64,000 nucleotides of DNA from the NCBI GenBank assembly GCA_040902845.1, contig JBBDWM010000041.1, forward strand, positions 1-64,000, read 5' to 3'. Both the position numbers and the translations under genes were made by a program. The notes under the pieces are model-generated. The model saw nothing but the letters and a program-made list of their open reading frames with translations. It did no database searches and was not told the origin of the DNA. This DNA comes from JALYNX01 sp040902845 (GTDB lineage Bacteria > Actinomycetota > Acidimicrobiia > Spongiisociales > ZC4RG35). Positions 44,906 through 54,090 of this stretch are shown piece by piece; position 1 is the stretch's first letter; each line of letters begins with the position of its first letter.

Positions 44906-46264
44906 CTATTCCGCGGCGTCTGAGATGGCCTCGGTCATCGACGGGTGAACCATGAGTGTCTCCACCAGGGTCTCATCGGTGATCTGGGCCTGCACCGCGA
45001 GGGCAATGACCCCGATCAACTCAGAGGCGCGATGACCGACGATGGTGCCTCCGAGCACAACCCCGGTGGCCGGGTCGGAGGTCAGCTTCACGAACCCCCG
45101 AGTCACATGTTGCAGCACCGAGCGGGCATTCGCTGCAAAAGGCACTTTCATCGTCTGCACCTTGCGACCTTCTGCCGCGGCCTCCACGTCGACAAGACCC
45201 ACTGACGCGATCTCGGGCTCGGTGAAGATCGCCTCCGCCACCTTGGAATAGTCAAGAGGGGTAACCGGAAGGTCAAGGGCGTGTCGGGCGATCTTCCGCC
45301 CTTGCATCGATGCCACCGAGCTCAGCGGCATCTGGCCGGTAACGTCTCCAGCCGCATAGATGTGTGAGACCGAGCTCCGTTGATAGTCATCGACCGTGAT
45401 GTACCCGTCGACGGACTCGATGCCTGCCGCCTCGAGATCGAGGCCCTCGCTGAGCGGGTAGGAACCGACTGCCAGAAGCGCGTGGGAGCCACGGATCACC
45501 CGCCCGTCGTCACAAACCACCGAAACCCCGTCGTCGGACACTTCGATGTTCTCGGCTCTAGCTCCGATGACCAACCGGACCCCCCGCTCGAGGAAATCCT
45601 CCTCCAGGACGGCGGCTACCTCGGCGTCGCGATGGGGGAGGATCTGTTGGCGGGAAACCACCAGACTGACCTTGGCGCCGAGACTCTCGAAGATGTGGGT
45701 GAACTCGACCCCGGTCACACCTGACCCGATCACCACGATGTGCTCGGGCACCTCGTCGAGGAAGTAGCTGTCACGCGTGGTGAGAACTCGCTTGCGGTCG
45801 ACAGGAGCCCATTCCGGGACCCGGGGGGCGGAGCCGGTCGACACCATCGCCTTGTCAAAGGTGATTCGACGCTCCCCGGTGGCAGTGGCAACCGCCACCT
45901 CATGGTCGGACACGAACCGGCCGGTGCCCTCGATCATGACGACACCCTGGGACTCGAGGAGTCTGACCCAGTTGCGGTTGATGTCTCCGGTGATCACCGA
46001 GATTCGCTCGGCAAGCACCTTGGGATCCACCCGACCCACCTCCGTGACGAAGCCCAACTTGGCGGCGTTGCGAATAGACGTGAGACGGAGGGCACTCGCT
46101 GCCATCGTCTTTGATGGGATGCAGTCCCAGAGATGAGCGGCTCCCCCGACGATGTCCTTCTCGATCAGGGTCACCTTGGCGCCCTTGGAGGAAGCGGTGG
46201 TCGCCGCCTGGGTTCCGGCGGGCCCGCCACCGATGATCAAAAGGTGTGTTCTGCTGTCTGTCAT
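44906..46264 (-). CDS. LpdA-like FAD-dependent NAD(P)H quinone reductase
   Basis: The 452 residues follow the flavoprotein disulphide-reductase fold: FAD motif LLIIGGGPAGTQAATTA near 8-24, NAD motif IVVIGSGVTGVEF, and dimer domain with MVHPSMTEAI. The redox pair normally written C-x4-C is reduced: GGAAHLWDCIPSK has Ala where the first Cys would be. That is like mycobacterial LpdA, an NAD(P)H:quinone/disulphide reductase, not a lipoamide dehydrogenase. Name inferred from this feature. Confidence 0.85.
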   Translation of the reverse strand: MTDSRTHLLIIGGGPAGTQAATTASSKGAKVTLIEKDIVGGAAHLWDCIPSKTMAASALRLTSIRNAAKLGFVTEVGRVDPKVLAERISVITGDINRNWVRLLESQGVVMIEGTGRFVSDHEVAVATATGERRITFDKAMVSTGSAPRVPEWAPVDRKRVLTTRDSYFLDEVPEHIVVIGSGVTGVEFTHIFESLGAKVSLVVSRQQILPHRDAEVAAVLEEDFLERGVRLVIGARAENIEVSDDGVSVVCDDGRVIRGSHALLAVGSYPLSEGLDLEAAGIESVDGYITVDDYQRSSVSHIYAAGDVTGQMPLSSVASMQGRKIARHALDLPVTPLDYSKVAEAIFTEPEIASVGLVDVEAAAEGRKVQTMKVPFAANARSVLQHVTRGFVKLTSDPATGVVLGGTIVGHRASELIGVIALAVQAQITDETLVETLMVHPSMTEAISDAAE

Positions 46265-46309
46265 CTGCTTCGGGCGAGACGCTAACCGGCGTCGTTATTC
46301 CGGGCCGAA

Positions 46310-47872
46310 TCAGCCGGGGCGATGGGTTCCGAACACGTTGCGCAACCGATCCGAGACCTCACCCAAGGTTGCCCCGGCGGCCAGAGCAGCCTTCATCGCG
46401 GGCAGCAGGTTCGAGTCCGTCCTCGCCTCGGCCTCCAACTGTTCGAGCGCGGATTCGGTCGCTTCGGCATCGCGTTCAGCCCTCCATTGCTCCAGACGGT
46501 GCCTCTGGCCTTCCTCGAGGGATGGGTCCACTTGGAGCATCGGCACGTCTCCATCGTCGTTGGCTTGAAAGCGGTTGACTCCGACCACGATCGAGCCCCC
46601 CTCCGACTGGCGTCGGGCCTCCCGATAAGCCGATTCCTCGATCTGACCCTGCATCCACCCGTCCTCGATGGCGGCGACCGCTCCCCCGAGTGCCTCCACC
46701 TGATCGATCAGTTCCTCCGCCTTCATCTGGAGCTGATCGGTCAGAAACTCGACGAAGTACGAGCCGGCGAGGGGATCCACGGTGTCGGCTACCCCGGTCT
46801 CATAGGCGATCACCTGTTGAGTTCTCAAAGCGAGGAGGGCTGCTTCGTCCGTGGGCAGACCCAGCGCCTCGTCATAGGAGTTGGTGTGCAGCGATTGCGT
46901 CCCGCCCAAGACCGAGGCGAGGGCCTGGAGTGTGGTCCGGACCACGTTGTTCAGCGGCTGTTGCGCGGTGAGTGTCGAGCCGGCGGTCTGGGTGTGAAAG
47001 CGCATGGCCCATGATTTGGGCTCGGCCGCGCCGATCACTTCCTTCATCAAACGGGCCCAGATACGACGCGCCGCCCGGTACTTGGCGACTTCTTCGAAGA
47101 AGTTGCTATGTCCATTCCAGAAGAATGAGAGCCTCGGGGCAAACTCGTCGACCTTCAAGCCGACTTCAATCGCGGCCCGCACGTACGCCAGGCCATTGGC
47201 AATCGTGAAGGCCAGCTCCTGGGCGGCGGTGGCCCCGGCCTCTCGGATGTGATAGCCGCTGATGGAAATCGGGTTCCACTCGGGCATTTCCGACTGGGCG
47301 TACTCGAAGACGTTGGTGACAAGGCGCATCGAGGGCCGCGGCGGGTAGATGTAAGTCCCGCGGGCTACGTATTCCTTGAGGATGTCGTTCTGGATCGTCC
47401 CTCTCAAGGCCGAGGCAGCAACTCCTTGCTCCTCGGCAACCAATTGGTAGAGGAGCAAGAGGATCGGCGCGGTGGCGTTGATCGTCATCGAGGTCGACAC
47501 CCCGTCGAGTGGAATCCCCGCGAAAAGGCGGCGCATGTCGTCGAGGGTGTCGATCGCCACCCCCACCTTGCCGACCTCACCCGCGGCTAGGCCATGATCC
47601 GAATCCAGACCCATCTGGGTGGGGAGATCGAAGGCGACGCTCAGACCGGTTTGGCCGGCGTCCAAAAGGTCCCGGAAGCGTCTGTTGGTCTGTTCCGCGG
47701 TTCCAAAACCGGCGTACTGCCGCATGGTCCACAGCCGTCCCCGGTACATCGTTGGATGAGGGCCGCGGGTGAACGGGTACTCGCCCGGAGCCCCGATCTT
47801 CTCGGGATCGGCCGGTTGGTCGTAGACGACGTCGACGTCGATGTCGCTGGTGGTGCGCCTGCTTTCATCCAT
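46310..47872 (-). CDS. Methylmalonyl-CoA mutase-family catalytic subunit (no B12 domain)
   Basis: The 520-residue chain is the N-terminal TIM barrel alone. It has TMYRGRLWTMRQYAGFG near 41-57 (with the Tyr typical of methylmalonyl-CoA mutases), SVAFDLPTQMGLDSD, GTIQNDILKEYVARGTYI and SISGYHIREAGATAAQELAF. The cobalamin-binding domain is missing, so a separate small subunit must exist outside the window. It fits downstream of the carboxylase genes: propionyl-CoA to methylmalonyl-CoA to succinyl-CoA. Epimerase is not in the window. Confidence 0.88.
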   Translation of the reverse strand: MDESRRTTSDIDVDVVYDQPADPEKIGAPGEYPFTRGPHPTMYRGRLWTMRQYAGFGTAEQTNRRFRDLLDAGQTGLSVAFDLPTQMGLDSDHGLAAGEVGKVGVAIDTLDDMRRLFAGIPLDGVSTSMTINATAPILLLLYQLVAEEQGVAASALRGTIQNDILKEYVARGTYIYPPRPSMRLVTNVFEYAQSEMPEWNPISISGYHIREAGATAAQELAFTIANGLAYVRAAIEVGLKVDEFAPRLSFFWNGHSNFFEEVAKYRAARRIWARLMKEVIGAAEPKSWAMRFHTQTAGSTLTAQQPLNNVVRTTLQALASVLGGTQSLHTNSYDEALGLPTDEAALLALRTQQVIAYETGVADTVDPLAGSYFVEFLTDQLQMKAEELIDQVEALGGAVAAIEDGWMQGQIEESAYREARRQSEGGSIVVGVNRFQANDDGDVPMLQVDPSLEEGQRHRLEQWRAERDAEATESALEQLEAEARTDSNLLPAMKAALAAGATLGEVSDRLRNVFGTHRPG

Positions 47873-47949
47873 GGTCCGGGTATCCTGACATCTCCCAAGG
47901 ATCGTAGGTCGGGAACTCTCGCGACACCCGAGACGTCCAATCCCCCCAT

Positions 47950-50505
47950 ATGGCCAGGAAAGCTCTCATACATCAGATCGAGGCGCGGGAGCGACGGGGC
48001 CGATGGTTCGGCGCCCTCGCCACCTTGCTCTCCATGTCCCTTCTTCTCTCGGGTTGGGTCGGCCTTTTCGCGTTCCTGGGCACCAACTCCGCTTACGGGA
48101 CATTCGAAGGCATCAAAAAGGACTGGGTGCCCGACACCCGTTCGATGGAGCTGACCCTCCCCGACCTGAGCCAGGTAAGCCGGATCTACGCCGACTCCGG
48201 CGAGGTGCTCGCCGAGCTGCATGACGGCCGCAACTCCGAGCCCGTCCCTTACGAGGAGGTCCCACAGGTCCTCGTCTACGCCATCCTCGCCGCCGAAGAC
48301 TCCGAATTCTTCGAGCATTCCGGTGTCGACTTCTCCGCCATTGTCTCCGCTGCAATCGACAACCTGATCTACGACACGACCAGGGGCGGCTCCACCATCA
48401 CCCAGCAGGTGGTCAAGAACGCCTTCGTCGGCTCCGAGGTCAGCATCCGGCGCAAGATCAACGAGGCTTTCGTCTCCGCGGAGGTGGAGCGGCGGTTCCC
48501 CAAGGAGCGGATCCTCGAGTACTACATGAACTCGGTCTACTTCGGGGCCGGGGCCTATGGGGTGAAGACCGCGGCGGACGAGTTCTTTGGCAAAGAGTTG
48601 GACCAACTCGAGATTCACGAGGCGGCCGCTCTCGCCGTCCTGGTTCGCAACCCTTCCCTTTACAACCCACGTCGCCGACCCGAGATCACCCTCGAGCGGC
48701 GCAACGACGTGATCCGCCAGATGGAAGAGGAAGGCTGGCTCACCAAAGCCCAGGCAGACCTCGCAGTCACCCGACCCCTCGGAGTCATCGAGGCCCCGCT
48801 CCGTCGTGGTGAGGCCGATCATGTGGTGGCCGAGGTCAAACGCCAGCTTCTCAACGATGAGAAGTTCTCCATGCTCGGTGACACCCCCGAGGAGAGGAAG
48901 AAGGCAATATTCGGCTGTCCGGCCGACGACGTCGCCTGTGACGGGGGTGGCGGTCTTCAGGTATTCACCGAGATCGATCTCGCCCTGCAAAAGAAGGCCA
49001 ACGAGATCCTGGCGTCCTGGCTGCCGCTTCCTCCATATGAGCAGAACGTGGCCGCCTGTCGGGGGATCCTCCCCAGTGAGAATGACGAATTCCTGGCGAC
49101 ATACGCCGAGACCCACTCTTGTGTCCCTACCGGGGCCATGACCATGGTCGACAATCACACGGGCGCGGTCAAGGTGATGGCGTCCGGTCTCCCGTTCGAG
49201 TTCTCCCAGTTCGACCTCGCGGTGCAGGGTCGACGCAACCCGGGGTCATCGTTCAAGCCGTTTGGCCTGGTCGCGGCTCTGGAGCAGGGCTTCACCCTCG
49301 GCCACACCTGGAGCGGCAGGAGCCCGGTCGAGATCAAGTGCCCGTTTCCTTGCTCCCCGAACGGGTCCAATATCTGGACCGTCCGCAACGCCGGCAGCTC
49401 CTACGGGATCATCACCTTGGAGCAAGCCACCTATAGCTCGGTCAACGCGGTGTATGCCCAGCTCTCACTCGAGGTCGGGCCGGAGAACGTGGTCGATGTT
49501 GCCCGGCGCATGGGGATCGACGAGTCCGCGCTAGACCCCGTGCTCTCGATCGTGTTGGGCAGCTCCGCAGTCAGCACCCTGGAGATGGCCAATGCCTACT
49601 CCAACTTCGCCACCAACGGCCTCCACGCCAACGACTACATCATCTCCCGAATCGTCGACAGCTCCGGTGCGGTCATCTACGAGCACGAGCTGGAACAAAC
49701 CCAGGTCGCGGATCCGGCGATCTTCGCCGCCGCCCACCGCGCTCTGTCCAAGGTTCCCACCAGTTCCGGAACTGCGGAGCGAGCCAACATCGACCGACCC
49801 CAGGGCGGGAAGACCGGAACCCACCAGAACAACTTCGACGCCTGGTATGTCGGTTACACCCCCGAGTACAGCACCGCGGTGTGGGTCGGTTACGAAGCCC
49901 AACAGGTGCCGCTTCGCAACGTGGTGATCAACGGGCAAATTTACGCGAGGGTGTTCGGTGGCTCGGTGCCAGCTCCGATCTGGGCCGAGTTCATGAGTTA
50001 TGTCCTACAGGACATCCCGATCACCGAGTTCCCACCCGAGCCGTCCAACATCGAGCAGTACCTGATACCGCCGCCCACCCAGGTGCCGTCAGTGGTCGGT
50101 CTCGAGGTCGACGAGGCGGAGTCTCGCCTGCGCAACGCCAAGCTCAACCCCCTTGTCGTGGAGATCGCCTCGCTCGAACCGGTGGGCATCGTGGTCAATC
50201 AGAGCGTCGAGCCCGGCGCCACCGTGAGTCAGGGCTCGGTGATAACAATTTGGGTCTCGACCGGGGAGACTCCGGTCGGGGAGATGCCCGCCCTGATCGG
50301 AATGACCGTGGAGGATGCCCTGGTGGCGATCCATGCTTTTGAGTTGGAAACGGGCGTGAAGCTGAGCATGGTCACACAGAAGACCTCTGTCACCGATGCG
50401 TCTCAGGTCGACCGAATCGTCAGCACCGACCCGGCGCCCGGTCAACCCGTCGAGGGAACCGTGCAACTAGTGGTCTTCGTCGGCCAGCTGGGGGCGGTCC
50501 CGTAG
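47950..50505 (+). CDS. Class A penicillin-binding protein with PASTA domains
   Basis: The 851-residue bifunctional enzyme polymerises and crosslinks peptidoglycan. After a basic N-terminus and one membrane helix (about 20-45), the glycosyltransferase domain has EDSEFFEHSGVDF near 116-128 and GGSTITQQVVKN. The transpeptidase domain carries SSFKPFG (SxxK), YSSVNA (SxN) and GGKTGTHQN (KTG). Two PASTA domains (about 695-850; VPSVVGLEVDEAESRL and MPALIGMTVEDALVAI) end the chain. It diverges from the mutase gene. A heptamer array starts right after its stop. Confidence 0.93.
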   Translation: MARKALIHQIEARERRGRWFGALATLLSMSLLLSGWVGLFAFLGTNSAYGTFEGIKKDWVPDTRSMELTLPDLSQVSRIYADSGEVLAELHDGRNSEPVPYEEVPQVLVYAILAAEDSEFFEHSGVDFSAIVSAAIDNLIYDTTRGGSTITQQVVKNAFVGSEVSIRRKINEAFVSAEVERRFPKERILEYYMNSVYFGAGAYGVKTAADEFFGKELDQLEIHEAAALAVLVRNPSLYNPRRRPEITLERRNDVIRQMEEEGWLTKAQADLAVTRPLGVIEAPLRRGEADHVVAEVKRQLLNDEKFSMLGDTPEERKKAIFGCPADDVACDGGGGLQVFTEIDLALQKKANEILASWLPLPPYEQNVAACRGILPSENDEFLATYAETHSCVPTGAMTMVDNHTGAVKVMASGLPFEFSQFDLAVQGRRNPGSSFKPFGLVAALEQGFTLGHTWSGRSPVEIKCPFPCSPNGSNIWTVRNAGSSYGIITLEQATYSSVNAVYAQLSLEVGPENVVDVARRMGIDESALDPVLSIVLGSSAVSTLEMANAYSNFATNGLHANDYIISRIVDSSGAVIYEHELEQTQVADPAIFAAAHRALSKVPTSSGTAERANIDRPQGGKTGTHQNNFDAWYVGYTPEYSTAVWVGYEAQQVPLRNVVINGQIYARVFGGSVPAPIWAEFMSYVLQDIPITEFPPEPSNIEQYLIPPPTQVPSVVGLEVDEAESRLRNAKLNPLVVEIASLEPVGIVVNQSVEPGATVSQGSVITIWVSTGETPVGEMPALIGMTVEDALVAIHAFELETGVKLSMVTQKTSVTDASQVDRIVSTDPAPGQPVEGTVQLVVFVGQLGAVP

Positions 50506-50609
50506 TCCGTTATCCGTTATCCGTTATCCGTTATCCGTAATCCGTAATCCGTAATCCGTAACGGTGAACGGTGAACGGATCACGGTGAACGGATCACGGC
50601 GAACGGGTT
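50506..50609. repeat. Heptamer array 4
   Basis: The array begins one base after the PBP stop with four tccgtta and four tccgtaa units (50506-50561), then switches to acggtga, acggatc and acggcga units. It ends inside the stop codon of the four-helix-bundle gene (50608-50610). Period is 7 throughout. Confidence 0.92.
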
Positions 50610-50967
50610 AACTATGCGGGTGCGACCGCACGCTCTTAATGAGGCGGACGATCGAGCGCTTTGTCTTGTTGCATCGATCGAGAATTCCATGGCCTTCAGG
50701 GACCATACGAAGTGAAACCGCCAGCTCGAGCTGGACTTCGAGTTCGAAGGCCGATCCGAGCGCAATCTCCAAGAATCTTGCGAAGTCGCGTCGGCTCGAC
50801 CGCGAACACCCCTCGGCGATATTCGAACTCACTGAAACCGCTGCACGGCGCATCTGCGCGGTGAGACCAAACCGCTCACCGGTCGGAAACTTCGATGTGA
50901 GTTCATAGATCTCTAAGGCGAGACCGTGACTCTCCTGCCACACCCGCAATGATCTGAAGTCCTGCAC
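50608..50967 (-). CDS. Four-helix-bundle protein (23S rRNA IVS-encoded family)
   Basis: The 119 residues match the four-helix-bundle/IVP family: MQDFRSLRVWQESHGLALEIY, LTAQMRRAAVSVSSNIAEGCSR and LGSAFELEVQLELA. Members occur within 23S rRNA insertions, near diversity-generating retroelements (Avd-like) or as solitary horizontally moving genes. Here it is flanked on both sides by heptamer arrays (50506-50609 and 51019-51090). Function unknown. Confidence 0.88.
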   Translation of the reverse strand: MQDFRSLRVWQESHGLALEIYELTSKFPTGERFGLTAQMRRAAVSVSSNIAEGCSRSSRRDFARFLEIALGSAFELEVQLELAVSLRMVPEGHGILDRCNKTKRSIVRLIKSVRSHPHS

Positions 50968-51016
50968 GCTCCTTCAACTACACGACGGCAGGCTCTCCTG
51001 GAACCGTGTCGGTGGA

Positions 51017-51090
<74 letters not shown>

Positions 51091-51150
51091 TTTCGCGACC
51101 ACCGCTTACGGATCTTGACGATAGTTAACACTTCACGATAGAACCTAAGC

Positions 51151-51663
51151 ATGAAGATCGAAGTGCCCGGGAGTGGTCGGGATGCACGTCCTCCGCATCG
51201 TCAGGCTGTTGGGCTCCCGGGTGCTTCGGTCCGGCCCACTGTTCGGGTGCGGCCAGTGGTCCCGGTCCGGCTCGAATCCTCCACAGCTCGATTCCACCCG
51301 ACCGATCCCTATGTCCGCAGGTTCTGGGTAGCAGCCATCGGATCTGCCGCAGTTGCCGAGCTGCTCCGCCTGGTGCGCGCGGCGGAAAAGGGGGAGGGAG
51401 TGCGGCTACCCAGATACCTTCCGAGTCTGATTCGCACCGGCCTGGTCAAGGCCGACAGTGGCGGTCTGGTGGTCTTGGACCACGTCCCCCAGGTGCCAAG
51501 AAACCTTCGTTGGCGTTTCCCGCCGAGTCTGGCCGCCGACCACAAAAGATGGCTAGGTCTGTCTCCGCACCGCGAGCCCGGCCATGAGGATCAGGGCGAC
51601 CACCTCACCGATAGCGAAGGACACGGCGACGCGAACGTCCGGTTGACCGCCGAGGAGCAATAG
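51151..51663 (+). CDS. Hypothetical protein
   Basis: An open frame of 170 codons begins at ATG 51151. Its middle (about 55-135) reads like a real conserved protein: YVRRFWVAAIGSAAVAELLRL, RLPRYLPSLIRTGLV and WRFPPSLAADHKRWLGL. The last 110 bp overlap the convergent flippase gene. The first 50 residues are low-complexity and lack a Shine-Dalgarno, so the true start may be further in. I do not recognise the family. Confidence 0.5.
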   Translation: MKIEVPGSGRDARPPHRQAVGLPGASVRPTVRVRPVVPVRLESSTARFHPTDPYVRRFWVAAIGSAAVAELLRLVRAAEKGEGVRLPRYLPSLIRTGLVKADSGGLVVLDHVPQVPRNLRWRFPPSLAADHKRWLGLSPHREPGHEDQGDHLTDSEGHGDANVRLTAEEQ

Positions 51664-52779
51664 GGCCACCACGCCAACGAGAAGCCCGCCAAACCAGGCG
51701 GCACTGAGACGTGAGGTCCGTGCTTCGGCCACTAGGACTTGACCTGCGATTTGAGCGGCAGCAGCTGCCATGACCCCGCCCGCCACCAACATCGCCACTG
51801 TCGATGACGGCGCGAACTCGGGTTTGAAGAGCAGACCGACCACGTCGGGCCCGATCAGCCATCCCACCAGGCCGCCGAGGACCGCGAGCCCGACGCCCCC
51901 GATCACGACATTCTTGGCAAACCTTGCGAGCTTCTGGGTGTCGCTGGCATCGGCCAATCCGACCAGGAAGGGGAGAATCCTCCCCTGAAGGGCGAAAATG
52001 AGGGTGATGGGAGCCCGGTAGAGAGTGAACGTGGCGAAGATCACCGATTGCATCGCCTCAGTGCCACCGAGCAGGGCAACCGCGATCGGGGCAGCACCCA
52101 AAAGGACCTGCGAAGAAGAGGTGCCGGCTACGTAACCGCCGAGAAAGCGTGAAGCGGGCGCTGCCGGGGCCCGACGATCACCTTGGTCGTGACGCCACCA
52201 ACCCATAGCGAGAACGGCGAAGCCGCCAAGCACCATCGCCCACCCGAGAGACTCGGCGTTGGCTGCCAGCTGGATTGCGATGATCCCGGCGACCAGGCGA
52301 ACCACGGTCTCGACGATCAAGACCCAACCCACGTCGGCGAACCGACGACGGCCTGCCAGCACACCCTTCCCGACGAACAGCAACCCATACCCGAGCATGA
52401 GGAGCACGATCTGGGCCACGTACTGCCAGCTCCCGGCGAACAGCCGATCCAGGGTGATCAATACGAAACCGCCGCCCAACAAGGCGCCGATCACCGCGAC
52501 CGCAGCGGCAGAAACCAGATCGTGCGGGATCGCCTTCCGTCCCGATGCCACCTCGCGGGTCACGTACTGCTCGACGGGGACCAGGAGCACTGTGGCGAGG
52601 ATGAAGAAGACCGTCCAGAGCTGGGCGATCGGGGCAAAGGCCTCGGTTCCCAACTCCCTGCCCCCATAGACCTGGAATACATAGGCGCCGACGGCGCCAA
52701 TCAGGCCTCCTGCCACCATGAAGGTGGTTCCTGGGGCCCGGAAACCCCTGCGCTCCGTCTCGATCACCGAGTGACTCAA
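51553..52779 (-). CDS. Wzx-like polysaccharide flippase/MATE-type transporter
   Basis: The 408-residue membrane protein has about 12 helices, a basic cytoplasmic loop (GRRRFADVGW) and no soluble domain, as in oligosaccharide-lipid flippases (Wzx/MurJ-like superfamily). It overlaps the sugar-transferase gene by 4 bp and is coupled to it. The pair could initiate and translocate a repeat unit for the LCP ligase. Confidence 0.8.
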   Translation of the reverse strand: MSHSVIETERRGFRAPGTTFMVAGGLIGAVGAYVFQVYGGRELGTEAFAPIAQLWTVFFILATVLLVPVEQYVTREVASGRKAIPHDLVSAAAVAVIGALLGGGFVLITLDRLFAGSWQYVAQIVLLMLGYGLLFVGKGVLAGRRRFADVGWVLIVETVVRLVAGIIAIQLAANAESLGWAMVLGGFAVLAMGWWRHDQGDRRAPAAPASRFLGGYVAGTSSSQVLLGAAPIAVALLGGTEAMQSVIFATFTLYRAPITLIFALQGRILPFLVGLADASDTQKLARFAKNVVIGGVGLAVLGGLVGWLIGPDVVGLLFKPEFAPSSTVAMLVAGGVMAAAAAQIAGQVLVAEARTSRLSAAWFGGLLVGVVALLLLGGQPDVRVAVSFAIGEVVALILMAGLAVRRQT

Positions 52780-54059
52780 CGAGCGCCGGCCCCGGTGAGG
52801 ACCGTCCAGACGCTCTTCCAGAGCACGCTGATATCCATCACAGGGGACATGTGCTTGATGTAGTAGAGGTCATAGGTCAGCTTCTCGATGGTGTCCGCTT
52901 GATCATCGGCATATCGATAGTTGACCTGAGCCCAGCCGGTGATCCCGGGGCGCACCAGATGACGATGCTCGTAGAACGGGATCTTCTGGCGAAAGGTCTC
53001 TGCAAACGACACCTGCTCCGCGCGGGGGCCGACCAGGCTCATCTCCCCCTTGAGCACATTCCACAGCTGAGGGATCTCGTCGAGACGCGACTTGCGCAGG
53101 AAACGTCCTCCTCTGATCAACCGTTGGTCGTCTTCGGTGGCAAAACGCGGGCCGTCTTTCTCGGCCTCGAGGATCATCGTTCGGAACTTGAAAATGGTGA
53201 ATGGAACGCCGCCGTGACCCACCCGTTCTTGTTTGAAGATCACAGTCCCGGGCGAGGCCAGCTTCACATAGACACCGACCAGCAAACCGATCGCCAGCCA
53301 TAGAGGAGCTGTGACCGCCGTCGTGGCCACGTCGAAGACCCGCTTCCCAGACAGCCAGGGCGCAACAGCCAGCAACGGCGCGGAGATCTCCCAACCTTCG
53401 GGGAGATGGACCAGGGGGACCCGCCCGGTGTGCTCCTCATAGATCGAGGTGAGGGGTCGGATCGTGTATCCGGCGAAGTCGCACGACGAGAGGTGCCGGG
53501 CAACTCTCTCGGAGAGGATGGCGCGCAGGTCAACCGCGAGGGTCACGTCGCGATCTGGGAGTTCCATCGGCCCATCGAAGGTTGGGTCGAGGACCCAGAC
53601 CACATCAGCGTGGGGTGAGGCAACGAGGTCCTCGGCGAGTTGCTTTTCGCCTGTGATCAGACCGACCCGCTCGGTCCAGGGACGACGCCGCCGCACTATG
53701 CGATGAGCGGTTGCCAGGACCAGCCAACCGACAGCGGTGAGGATCAGGAATCTTCGGGAGTAATAGGCCTCACGGAACAACACCAGGAACAGGGCGGTGA
53801 TGGCACCAGTCCCGATCAATATGGCGAACATGCGCCCATAGCTGGGGCGGGGCACGCCATGGCCCGACATCCTGGCGGTGGCAACCGACATCATGGTCAT
53901 GGCCGCCACCTGGACCCCGAGCATTGGCAAGACCTGATTCCCTAACAGGGAATTCCAGGGGAGCCAGGTGCTGTAGACAAGTTGGGAAGCGAATGCGGCG
54001 GCCACCGCGTAGGCGGCCAGGTCAGTCAGGCTGGACGAGATCAGGAACCGGCTGCGCAC
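52776..54059 (-). CDS. Polyprenyl-phosphate sugar-1-phosphate transferase (WbaP-like)
   Basis: The 427 residues include four or five N-terminal membrane helices, a soluble middle and the bacterial sugar transferase domain near 240-427: KRVFDVATTAV, IFKFRTMI, KSRLDEIPQLWNVLKGEMSLVGPR and VRPGITGWAQVNYRY. It loads the first sugar of an exopolysaccharide or glycoprotein unit onto undecaprenyl phosphate. Its operon continues into the flippase gene. Confidence 0.92.
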   Translation of the reverse strand: MRSRFLISSSLTDLAAYAVAAAFASQLVYSTWLPWNSLLGNQVLPMLGVQVAAMTMMSVATARMSGHGVPRPSYGRMFAILIGTGAITALFLVLFREAYYSRRFLILTAVGWLVLATAHRIVRRRRPWTERVGLITGEKQLAEDLVASPHADVVWVLDPTFDGPMELPDRDVTLAVDLRAILSERVARHLSSCDFAGYTIRPLTSIYEEHTGRVPLVHLPEGWEISAPLLAVAPWLSGKRVFDVATTAVTAPLWLAIGLLVGVYVKLASPGTVIFKQERVGHGGVPFTIFKFRTMILEAEKDGPRFATEDDQRLIRGGRFLRKSRLDEIPQLWNVLKGEMSLVGPRAEQVSFAETFRQKIPFYEHRHLVRPGITGWAQVNYRYADDQADTIEKLTYDLYYIKHMSPVMDISVLWKSVWTVLTGAGAR

Positions 54060-54090
54060 GATGGGTGGATGCTAGGTATCGGGCGAAGTT

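Noticed and set aside
47641..49158. 505-residue minus-strand ORF
   Set aside because: It lies entirely opposite the PBP and mutase genes and is GC-rich shadow sequence with no domains.
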